Below are positions 55,838 through 63,143 of a stretch of DNA of 64,000 bases, one piece after another. A program made the position numbers and the translations under genes. The notes under the pieces were generated by a model, which did no database searches, was not told where the DNA came from, and worked only from the letters and a program-made list of their open reading frames with translations. The stretch is from an uncultured Winogradskyella sp. GTDB taxonomy: Bacteria > Bacteroidota > Bacteroidia > Flavobacteriales > Flavobacteriaceae. The stretch lies in contig NZ_CANMJY010000006.1 in the NCBI RefSeq assembly GCF_947498345.1, positions 124,001 to 188,000 of the forward strand. The letters run 5' to 3'. Within the stretch, counting starts at the first letter, position 1. Every line of letters begins with the position of its first letter.

Positions 55838-57059
55838 CTTCGTGCGTGTTAGTGTTGCTATTAATTAAGGGGCTAACAACGCGCTTTCGTTCTATAATTT
55901 GTTTAAATGTTTGTATGTACATCTCTGCTATTTGAGACATTGGATGTGCAGTAGCTGCTTTATAATTTTCTTTTGCGATATTCTGTCGATGTGCTTCATT
56001 AGTCACTAAAACTTCTATGGCTAATGCTAAACTTTCTATACTTGTAGGTTCAAAAAACTCTCCTCTGTAGCCTTCATCTTGTACCAACAAAGCTAAATCT
56101 CCTAAATCTGGCATTACTACAGCTTTACCATAACTACCCGCTTGATGTAATACACCAGAGCTTCCTGTTGTAGAGGTGTAAGGAAAAACAACAACAGCGC
56201 TTTCGTTAAAAATGACTGGTACATCTTCTTCCTCAACATAACCTGTAAAACGCACCTGTGGTATGTACTTATATTGCTCTTTTACATCTTCTAAATAACC
56301 AGGTACATTTGGATTATCAGTACCTGCTATGACCACTTCTAAATCTAAACCTGTAGATTTTCTAACCATCTCTACAGCTTCAATCATGCCTTCCACTTTT
56401 TTATAGGTTCCAAATTTTCCGAAAGTCATAATCTGTAATGGACCTTTTGGTAAATTATAGTCTGGTTCTTCTGGAATTTCAAAGGTGCCGTGCGGAATTA
56501 GCTTTACATTTTTAGCACCATATTTATCTTCTAAAATATCAACGTACTTCTGCATTGTAACAGCAACTGTATCGGCTTTTAAAATTAACTTTGTTAACGT
56601 CGAGCCAATGAATCCGTAAATCTTTTGCATGAGTTTATTAGATGTGAAACCTGCATTTCCTAAATCTACTTCCTCTAAGATATTGTGTAATAAAACAACA
56701 TTAGGAATCTTCTTTAACTTACATACTAAAGGCAACATAAGCCCTAAGGCAGCAGCCACTTTCTTATCTCCAAACTTCATAAACTGAAGATTAAATAATA
56801 CTGAATCTGGCTTTGTTTGGTTAATTGCTTTTGTTACCGAAACGATGTTTTTATAACTATTAAATGTCCAACATTCTTTCACAGTAACCTTACATCCTGC
56901 TTCTGTAAATTCTATATCTTTGTCTCCTTCAGTTTTATCAGTTAACAAGATTAATTCTGTAACATCTTGGTGTTGTCTAAACTGCTTTACTAAATGGTAT
57001 GCATATTCGTTTAAAGTGACTTTACTTGGAGGATATGCCGTTACGATTGCTAGTTTCAT
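55827..57059 (-). CDS. GT4 family glycosyltransferase
   Basis: A 410-residue GT-B fold enzyme. The N-terminal domain starts MKLAIVTAYPPSKVTLNEYAYHL and contains VLLHNILEEVDLGNAG. The C-terminal domain has QIMTFGKFGTYKKVEGMIEAVEM, VVIAGTDNPNVPGYL, VRFTGYVEEEDVPVIFNES and the GT4 donor-binding SSGVLHQAGSYGKAVVMPDLGDLA. There is no signal peptide, so it transfers a sugar on the cytoplasmic side. Its own LytTR-like direct repeat lies 94-127 bases upstream, overlapping the end of the flippase gene. Donor and linkage are unknown. Confidence 0.9.
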   Translation of the reverse strand: MKLAIVTAYPPSKVTLNEYAYHLVKQFRQHQDVTELILLTDKTEGDKDIEFTEAGCKVTVKECWTFNSYKNIVSVTKAINQTKPDSVLFNLQFMKFGDKKVAAALGLMLPLVCKLKKIPNVVLLHNILEEVDLGNAGFTSNKLMQKIYGFIGSTLTKLILKADTVAVTMQKYVDILEDKYGAKNVKLIPHGTFEIPEEPDYNLPKGPLQIMTFGKFGTYKKVEGMIEAVEMVRKSTGLDLEVVIAGTDNPNVPGYLEDVKEQYKYIPQVRFTGYVEEEDVPVIFNESAVVVFPYTSTTGSSGVLHQAGSYGKAVVMPDLGDLALLVQDEGYRGEFFEPTSIESLALAIEVLVTNEAHRQNIAKENYKAATAHPMSQIAEMYIQTFKQIIERKRVVSPLINSNTNTHEVIL

Positions 57060-57152
57060 GATCTATGTTTTTTAAATATTATTTTTTGTTTACAGTACAA
57101 ATTTGGGCTTAATAAAGGATAAAAACTGTTGACTTTAGATGGGCTACTTTTA

Positions 57153-57186
57153 AGTGTAGACGAATGGTATCTTACTTTAGATTAGA
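57153..57186 (-). promoter_or_regulatory. LytTR-like direct repeat, copy B (upstream of GT4)
   Basis: The minus strand carries the 16-mer ACCATTCGTCTACACT, identical to copy A, preceded at the 21-base register by a weaker copy with CTAAAGTAA. The distal half overlaps the last codons of the flippase gene. CAAATTTG, one base from the -7 consensus, lies 54 bases downstream of the ACCATTCGTC core at 57098-57105. Confidence 0.7.
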
Positions 57187-58440
57187 CCTTTTATGATATA
57201 ATGATTCACCTTTGAAAAACAGTAATTGAATAACTAGTAATAATGCCATAGCTACAATTTGCATATGTACTACCTCACCTAAACTATCGTGAAAGAACAC
57301 CACTAAAACCATTTGTAACATTCCGAAAACACCTGAGATAATCACTGGCACATATTTATCTAAAGACAAGTAGTAATAGGCAAATATATTTGAGATGGCA
57401 AACATTGATGTGGCAATGGCATATTTCCATAATAAAGGTGCCATAGCAATATAAGCTTCACCAAATAATAGTTTTATAATAAACTCTGGACAACTTAAGC
57501 ATACCGACACAATTATTGCAGAAATTGCAGTGATATACCCTACATATTTAAACAATACTGTTGCTGTTTCCTTACCTTCCTTTTGCAATTCTACCACAGC
57601 TGGTAAAAGCAACATCACAAACATCCAGGCTATGAAATATACAATACGTCCTATCAATGCTAATGAGGCATACAAACCTGCTTCGTAGGATTCAAAATAG
57701 TGTTTCACCAATAAGATGTCACTGTTGTTTATAATAATCTGTGTGAGTTCGTAAAAAGCTGTTAATAAAAAGAAACGTTTAATTTGCTTGCTGTAGGTCT
57801 TCTCTAATGGCAATAGCTTATTAAAGCTAATTTGCTTCACTTTAAATGGGAACAATCCAAATACAAAGGATAATAAAATCCCAGTAGCTATAACCCAAGA
57901 CGATTTAATACCAAATAGTAGAATAATACTAAGAGTGATGAATAAACGGCTCAGCATTTCACCTTGATAGGTAATCGACAAAGATTTATATGCTTTTTTG
58001 CCTTGGTATGTACCACGATTAACACTCATTAAAAAATAAAGTGGGACGCCACAGCCAAATATCACAAACATACTTGCGGATGATGTATTAAACACCTCTT
58101 GTAACTGTGATGCAAATACAATGATAAGTAATCCTAAAAGTACTCCTACTCCAAGAGCTTGCTGATATACTTTAGTGATAAAACTTTTAAATACGCTATG
58201 CTCAAATAAGACTGAAAACTTTGCAGTTACCAGTTGAAATGTCATGGCAATAAAAGAAAGCACCAATAAAAATGTAATGAGTACTGCAGCATCAGCAAAC
58301 TGAGCAGGTCCAAGTATACGACCCAAAATAAGGTTGTACAAATAATTACCTCCATTAACAACCAGAACACTTACCATAAATAATTGCTCTGGTGTTAATT
58401 TTCTCGACTTTAATGTGGCTAATGCTTGCATGACATTCAT
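57172..58440 (-). CDS. Oligosaccharide flippase (Wzx/MATE-like)
   Basis: A 422-residue polytopic protein with about twelve helices. The opening MVSVLVVNGGNYLYNLILGRILGPAQFADAAVL is the hallmark start of polysaccharide-biosynthesis flippases of the MVF/MATE superfamily, and ILLVKHYFESYEAGLYASLALIGRIVYF is the matching mid-protein signature. It probably moves a lipid-linked glycan across the inner membrane. It follows the STAS gene by 20 bases, so the two share a promoter, and precedes the GT4 gene by 112 bases. Confidence 0.9.
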   Translation of the reverse strand: MNVMQALATLKSRKLTPEQLFMVSVLVVNGGNYLYNLILGRILGPAQFADAAVLITFLLVLSFIAMTFQLVTAKFSVLFEHSVFKSFITKVYQQALGVGVLLGLLIIVFASQLQEVFNTSSASMFVIFGCGVPLYFLMSVNRGTYQGKKAYKSLSITYQGEMLSRLFITLSIILLFGIKSSWVIATGILLSFVFGLFPFKVKQISFNKLLPLEKTYSKQIKRFFLLTAFYELTQIIINNSDILLVKHYFESYEAGLYASLALIGRIVYFIAWMFVMLLLPAVVELQKEGKETATVLFKYVGYITAISAIIVSVCLSCPEFIIKLLFGEAYIAMAPLLWKYAIATSMFAISNIFAYYYLSLDKYVPVIISGVFGMLQMVLVVFFHDSLGEVVHMQIVAMALLLVIQLLFFKGESLYHKRSNLK

Positions 58441-58460
58441 TGTTATCTTAATGTACCTTT

Positions 58461-58742
58461 TTATGCTGCCGCTTCAGTAAATCTAAATTCATCATAGATC
58501 TCTTTGCAACCTAATCCAACCATATAGAAACTTCTATTATAGTTGAGGGCAATATCATATAAAGCTTTTAAAGCGCGTAATCCACTTTTATCTATTTCAG
58601 TAACGTTTTCTATGTTAAGAGTTAAATCACCTAATGCATTTAATAAGATTTCACAGTGGTTTTGAAAGTGCTTCACCGTTGATGCATTGATTGCTCCTTC
58701 TACTAAAAATTCTCCGTTATTTTCTTTAATTGTAAGTGCCAT
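58461..58742 (-). CDS. STAS domain protein with intact phosphoserine site
   Basis: A 93-residue stand-alone STAS domain: GEFLVEGAINASTVKHFQNHC, then TLNIENVTEIDKSGLRALKALYD. Ser53 directly before Gly54 is at the position phosphorylated in SpoIIAA-type antagonists, so it could be switched by a kinase. A C-terminal GLGCKEIYDEF motif is shared with the paralogue at 45754-46044, which has Ala at the switch. It heads a unit with the flippase and is preceded by the third LytTR-like repeat. It may relay a signal to polysaccharide production, as STAS proteins do in some exopolysaccharide systems; no partner kinase is visible here. Confidence 0.87.
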   Translation of the reverse strand: MALTIKENNGEFLVEGAINASTVKHFQNHCEILLNALGDLTLNIENVTEIDKSGLRALKALYDIALNYNRSFYMVGLGCKEIYDEFRFTEAAA

Positions 58743-58820
58743 AATGTTTTAATTTTTAAATGGTTATTCGTTCAATTCTGACGTAAATATCCTCAGTATT
58801 TCCATGTATGAGCGTTCTAT

Positions 58821-58856
58821 TTCGACGGATGGTCGTTTGCTGTAGATGAATGAAGC
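58821..58856 (-). promoter_or_regulatory. LytTR-like direct repeat, copy C (upstream of STAS-flippase)
   Basis: On the minus strand, ATTCATCTACAGCAA is followed 21 bases later by ATCCGTCGAAA, in the same register as copy A (ATTCAACTACAGTAA, then ATTCGTC). The core ACCATCCGTC differs by one base from ACCATTCGTC. It also lies 42-77 bases upstream of the plus-strand TPR gene, so it may serve both. Confidence 0.6.
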
Positions 58857-58897
58857 ACTACCTGTCCGTAACTTGCAAATAGTTAAATACAACAGTT

Positions 58898-60946
58898 ATG
58901 AAGACCTTAAAATCTATTATTACCATTACTATAACATTATTTGTATTACAGGTATCTGCACAGAACATGCAAGACGGTTTCACCTATTTAGAAACTGGTC
59001 AGTACGCTAAAGCAGAACAATTCTTTACAACTATATTAAAAGACCATCCAAACAATAAAACTGCTCGTCTATGTTATGGACGTGCTATAGGATTAAACGG
59101 AAAGACAGAAACAGCACAACGCGTATTTACAAAACTGCTAGAAGACTATCCCAATGACTATGAAGTAAAGTTAAACTACGGAGAATCTCTATTATGGAAT
59201 AATAACTTCTCTGAAGCCAAAACCTATTATAAGAATTTAGTGACTGAGAACTCAAATAGCTTTGCCGCTTTATTAGGTTTTGCCAATACACTATCTAATT
59301 TAAAGGAGTATGAAGCTGCATTAACTTATATCAATAAAGCCTTGGAGGTGTCACCAGGAAACCCAAATGCGCTGACCTCAAAAAAGTACATCTATTTAGG
59401 TTATGCCTACCAAAACCAACAAGCACAGCAGTATGATAAGGCCGAAATGCTTTTAACCAAGAACCTTGAGTTGTTTGGTGATGACAAAGACACGCTTTTA
59501 AATCTTGCTAATCTGTATTTGATTTGGGAAAAGTTAGACCAAGCAGAAGCCACTTACAAACGATTAGCTGAGCAGCCAGAACATAAAACACAAGCTTTAA
59601 ACGGACTCGCTTTAGTAACTCATCTCAAAGGAAAAGAAAAGCAAGCATTAGATTTGAGTACGGAAGCCTATAAACGTATAACAGATGCTACGGAAGCTAC
59701 TATTGCACAGCAAACTACAGAGCGCTATGCCCAAGCCTTAATCTGGAATAAAAAATATAAAACAGCTCAAACATTAATAGACCAACTGATCACGGATTAC
59801 CCAAACCAAAATTGGGTCTTAGCTTTATGTGCCACTTTAAACATTTATAAGAGCAACTTTAAACAAAGTTTAGCCGATTACAACCAAATCTTAGCTAACG
59901 ATAGTACTTCTTTTGATGGTAACTTGGGTAAAGCTAATGTCTTAAAAGCTTTAGGTCGTTTTGATGAAGCTTACACCTCAGCAAAAAACACGCTTAAGTT
60001 TTATAACAACCAAAAAGATGCGGTGAACTTTATTAATATAATGAACGTCAACTTTAGCCCAAGCTTAGACTCTAAAGCCTCGCATACGTTTGACAATGGA
60101 GATAATAAAGCCTATACCTTTAATACTAACGTCACTTATCCATTATCTCGACGATTGAGTCTATTAGGAAACTATAACTATAGAACCACAAACAATACCA
60201 TAACCAATAATACAGCCAATTCTAATAACTTGTCGTTAGGACTGGCTTACCAAGTGGTGCCAAATATCACTTTTAAAGGTACTGCAGGATTAACCTCTGC
60301 GAAAGCAGAAAGTACAGATTATACGCAACTCTTAACAGATCTGTCTTTTACTATTAAAGCCTTTAAATTACAAACCTTAGCTATGGGTTATAAACGCCAG
60401 GTAGAAAGTTTTAATGCCGATTTATTAGATAGAGAGTTGGTACAGAATAACTATTACGCTAACTATAACTTAAGCACCAATGTTAACTTAGGTTGGTACA
60501 CGCAATTGATGCACACAGCACAAAATGATGGTAATACCAGAAACTTAGTATTTACCTCATTGTATTATAACCTCTTACCAAAACCAAATCTTAAGGTGGG
60601 TGTAAACTACCAATACATCACCTTTAAAGACCAGGTACCAACGATTTACTTTAGCCCTGAGAAATTTAATGCCTATGAGGTTTTTGTAAATTTGATAAAA
60701 GATGAAGCGACTGCAAAACCCAACCAGTGGTTTTATAATGTCACTGGTGCCTTTGGTTACCAATTTATAGAAGACGACCCTAAACAAACGACTTATAGAT
60801 TACAAGGTGCCTTTGGTTACAAATTCTCTGAACGTAGTTTACTCAATATCTATGGCACACATAGTAATATTGCCTCTGCGACTGCTGCTGGATTTACCTT
60901 TACTGAGATTGGGTTACGTTTTAAGTGGGTTTTGGGTAAAAAGTAA
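58898..60946 (+). CDS. TPR plus beta-barrel outer-membrane protein (polysaccharide-porin-like)
   Basis: A 682-residue protein with a signal peptide ending VSAQ. Residues 25-370 hold about nine tetratricopeptide repeats (for example GQYAKAEQFFTTILKDHPNNKTARLCYGRA, LDQAEATYKRLAEQP). Residues 385-682 are alternating amphipathic beta strands (LGLAYQVVPNITFKGTAGLT, YYNLLPKPNLKVGVNYQYITF, YRLQGAFGYKFSERSLLNIYG), i.e. a barrel of about 12-16 strands of the YaiO type. The TPR-then-barrel order is that of the exopolysaccharide exporters PgaA, BcsC and PelB, so it is a candidate exit pore. It diverges from the STAS-flippase unit. Confidence 0.83.
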   Translation: MKTLKSIITITITLFVLQVSAQNMQDGFTYLETGQYAKAEQFFTTILKDHPNNKTARLCYGRAIGLNGKTETAQRVFTKLLEDYPNDYEVKLNYGESLLWNNNFSEAKTYYKNLVTENSNSFAALLGFANTLSNLKEYEAALTYINKALEVSPGNPNALTSKKYIYLGYAYQNQQAQQYDKAEMLLTKNLELFGDDKDTLLNLANLYLIWEKLDQAEATYKRLAEQPEHKTQALNGLALVTHLKGKEKQALDLSTEAYKRITDATEATIAQQTTERYAQALIWNKKYKTAQTLIDQLITDYPNQNWVLALCATLNIYKSNFKQSLADYNQILANDSTSFDGNLGKANVLKALGRFDEAYTSAKNTLKFYNNQKDAVNFINIMNVNFSPSLDSKASHTFDNGDNKAYTFNTNVTYPLSRRLSLLGNYNYRTTNNTITNNTANSNNLSLGLAYQVVPNITFKGTAGLTSAKAESTDYTQLLTDLSFTIKAFKLQTLAMGYKRQVESFNADLLDRELVQNNYYANYNLSTNVNLGWYTQLMHTAQNDGNTRNLVFTSLYYNLLPKPNLKVGVNYQYITFKDQVPTIYFSPEKFNAYEVFVNLIKDEATAKPNQWFYNVTGAFGYQFIEDDPKQTTYRLQGAFGYKFSERSLLNIYGTHSNIASATAAGFTFTEIGLRFKWVLGKK

Positions 60947-61035
60947 ACACTTTTCTTTAGCTATTTTGTTATCTATTGTTAATGGTCCTAATTGGTTATA
61001 TTTATAGTGATATTACGAGTTAGCATCAACCAGAT

Positions 61036-62001
61036 ATGAACGTACTAAACGAAATTGAAAAACAAATTGAATCAATCAAAAAAATTGATAATTCTCAATA
61101 TTTAGATTCAATACTTGTTCATATAAGAAGAGCTGAATTTTATTATAATCAAGGTAAAAACGATGATTATTTTTTTAATGATGTAATTTACAGAAGTAAT
61201 CAGGCTTATGAGGGAGCCTTAAAAGAATCATATAAAGTTTTAGCAGACAAAAATCAAGAAGAAGTTTCCAGAAAAACACCAAACGACATTGAGAAATATT
61301 TTGAAAGCAACGATGTTTTTAGAGAAAGAGTTTTGCAACTATTCAAAAATTATAGACAAGAGTGGAGAAATAAATCTACTCACGACTACAAATTATTTTT
61401 TGATAATAATGAAGCATTCATTGCTCTGATGTCCGTTACTAGTTTTGTTCATTTATTATTGAACCAGATTCAAGAAAAATTAGCATACAATGAACAACAA
61501 AAAACGATAGAAATTCATAAAGAAATTATAGAAAAAACAAAGAAAATAATAGAATCTAAAACAAAAAAATCGACAACAAAATTGATTGAATTAATCAATG
61601 ACTTTTCAAAATTAAATGGAGAAAGTATTTTTGAAAAAGGAAATGATATTAAAGAGTTTGAAATAATTGGTCTTTTCCACGCATTCATTACTTCAATAGA
61701 CAAAAATATTGAGATTCAACGTGAGCCAAAAATCTCAATTGGAAGACAAAGTATTAGACCCGATTTTATAATAAAAGTAGATAATGATCCTATTATAGTA
61801 GAATTCAAAAGATTAAAAGCTAGAGGTTCAATCGAAAAGAACATATTCAATCAAGTCTTGATTTATATGCAAGCTACAAATATTACAAAAGGGATAATCT
61901 ATTTTGCAAGGTTCAACTCCTCTGAACCAAATTTAGAGGTAAAAGAAGAATTAATCGAATTAAATAATATACAGTATCAAATTACAATGATTTCGACATA
62001 A
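61036..62001 (+). CDS. HEPN-like domain fused to a PD-(D/E)XK nuclease domain
   Basis: A 321-residue protein, Lys/Asn-rich and unlike its neighbours in base use. Residues 20-150 are helical with AYEGALKESYKVL and RNKSTH (Arg111-His116), which matches the RN-x3-H catalytic motif of HEPN ribonucleases. A charged helical linker (about 155-205) leads to a PD-(D/E)XK fold: SIRPDFIIKVDNDPIIVEFKRLK with Asp243 and Glu256-x-Lys258, then QVLIYMQATNITKGIIYFAR. No transmembrane segment is seen. The pairing of RNase-like and DNase-like parts next to an Mrr-like gene suggests defence or toxin function; that is inference and the HEPN call needs structural support. Confidence 0.65.
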   Translation: MNVLNEIEKQIESIKKIDNSQYLDSILVHIRRAEFYYNQGKNDDYFFNDVIYRSNQAYEGALKESYKVLADKNQEEVSRKTPNDIEKYFESNDVFRERVLQLFKNYRQEWRNKSTHDYKLFFDNNEAFIALMSVTSFVHLLLNQIQEKLAYNEQQKTIEIHKEIIEKTKKIIESKTKKSTTKLIELINDFSKLNGESIFEKGNDIKEFEIIGLFHAFITSIDKNIEIQREPKISIGRQSIRPDFIIKVDNDPIIVEFKRLKARGSIEKNIFNQVLIYMQATNITKGIIYFARFNSSEPNLEVKEELIELNNIQYQITMIST

Positions 62002-62170
62002 AAGGTAATTGATAACTTAAAAAATTACGTCAGATTCTACTACGTCCAAATCCACTCGGAATTACTAATATCAGCCACTTATTTCGATAATAATTACTAA
62101 CTTTCCCATAACTGACGGTTTATTAGACCATTATCAAAATATTCATAAACAACCAAATAATCTATAATAA

Positions 62171-63025
62171 ATGCGAAAAAATAGTCTTGATTGGAAAGAA
62201 TATGAAGCTATTACCAAATACATTTATGAAACGTTAGGTAAAGAGTTTGGCGTTACAATTTTGGGTTATGGAAATACTTGCAAAGTAACTGGAAAATCAG
62301 GGAATACTCATCAAATTGATGTTTTGACCACGCAATCTAACGGAGTGCATCAGATCCGAACAGCCATTGAATGCAAATACTTAAAGAAAAAAATAAATAA
62401 AGATACCGTTATGAAGGTATTAGGTACTATTCAAGATGCTCAAATAGATAAAGGTGTTATAGTTTCAAAAAGCGGTTTTACTAAAGATGCTGTTGATTTT
62501 GCACGAGAATATAACATTGGACTTGTTGAATTAAGAGAAGCTGACGAAAAAGACTTCACTGAAAGTCCTAAAGAAATACATCTTGCAGATTTACTGGTCA
62601 AAGCCGAAATACTTATAACAAGGCCACACATATTGAACATTAGTATTGGGGATAATCAAATTATAAAAATCAAAGATGAATGGGATTATTATAAATATAC
62701 AGTAATCACAGAAAAAAAAGGAAAAGTTCCCTTATTAAACTATGTGAACGAATTTAGAAAAGAAGTAAATCACCAAAATAAAAAAAACAAAATAATCACT
62801 AAACAATTTGAAATTCCTAACGCACTTCTCTTTAATAATCAATCTGACAAATCTGTCAAGCTCGATAAAATTATCTTAACAGGTCAGCTAATAGAAATCG
62901 ATGCCAGCAAAAACCTAAACTTAAGATTGATTGATCAAGTTTGGCTAATTATGAAATCAATATTTGAAGAAAGAACATTTACTTTTTCAGAGAGTGGATT
63001 AATTGTAGAGCATAAAGGAAAATAA
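62171..63025 (+). CDS. Mrr-like restriction endonuclease family protein
   Basis: A 284-residue protein. The N-terminal ~135 residues match the Mrr catalytic domain: LDWKEYEAITKYIYETLG, THQIDVLT (Asp50), AIECKYLKKKI (Glu67-x-Lys69) and KGVIVSKSGFTKDAVDFAREYNIGLVELREAD. These give the D...ExK nuclease site and the following strand-helix. The C-terminal half (140-284) is not recognised. Mrr-type enzymes cut foreign or modified DNA, but housekeeping relatives exist. It lies 169 bases after the HEPN-PD-(D/E)XK gene; nothing recognisable is in that gap. The region is A-rich compared with the polysaccharide genes. Confidence 0.78.
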   Translation: MRKNSLDWKEYEAITKYIYETLGKEFGVTILGYGNTCKVTGKSGNTHQIDVLTTQSNGVHQIRTAIECKYLKKKINKDTVMKVLGTIQDAQIDKGVIVSKSGFTKDAVDFAREYNIGLVELREADEKDFTESPKEIHLADLLVKAEILITRPHILNISIGDNQIIKIKDEWDYYKYTVITEKKGKVPLLNYVNEFRKEVNHQNKKNKIITKQFEIPNALLFNNQSDKSVKLDKIILTGQLIEIDASKNLNLRLIDQVWLIMKSIFEERTFTFSESGLIVEHKGK

Positions 63026-63093
63026 TATAGAAACTAACAACGTGGATAATTCAATGTGGCTTAATTACTAACCTTAATTACAATATAAAACAA

Positions 63094-63119
63094 AAGGCAA
63101 AAGCTTTCGCTTTTGCCTT
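63094..63119 (-). terminator. Intrinsic terminator for the T9SS protein gene
   Basis: A perfect 11-bp stem, AAGGCAAAAGC/GCTTTTGCCTT, with a 4-base loop is followed on the minus strand by TTGTTTTA. It lies 25 bases after the minus-strand stop at 63144. Confidence 0.88.
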
Positions 63120-63143
63120 CTGCACTTAAGGTATTAATTAGGG

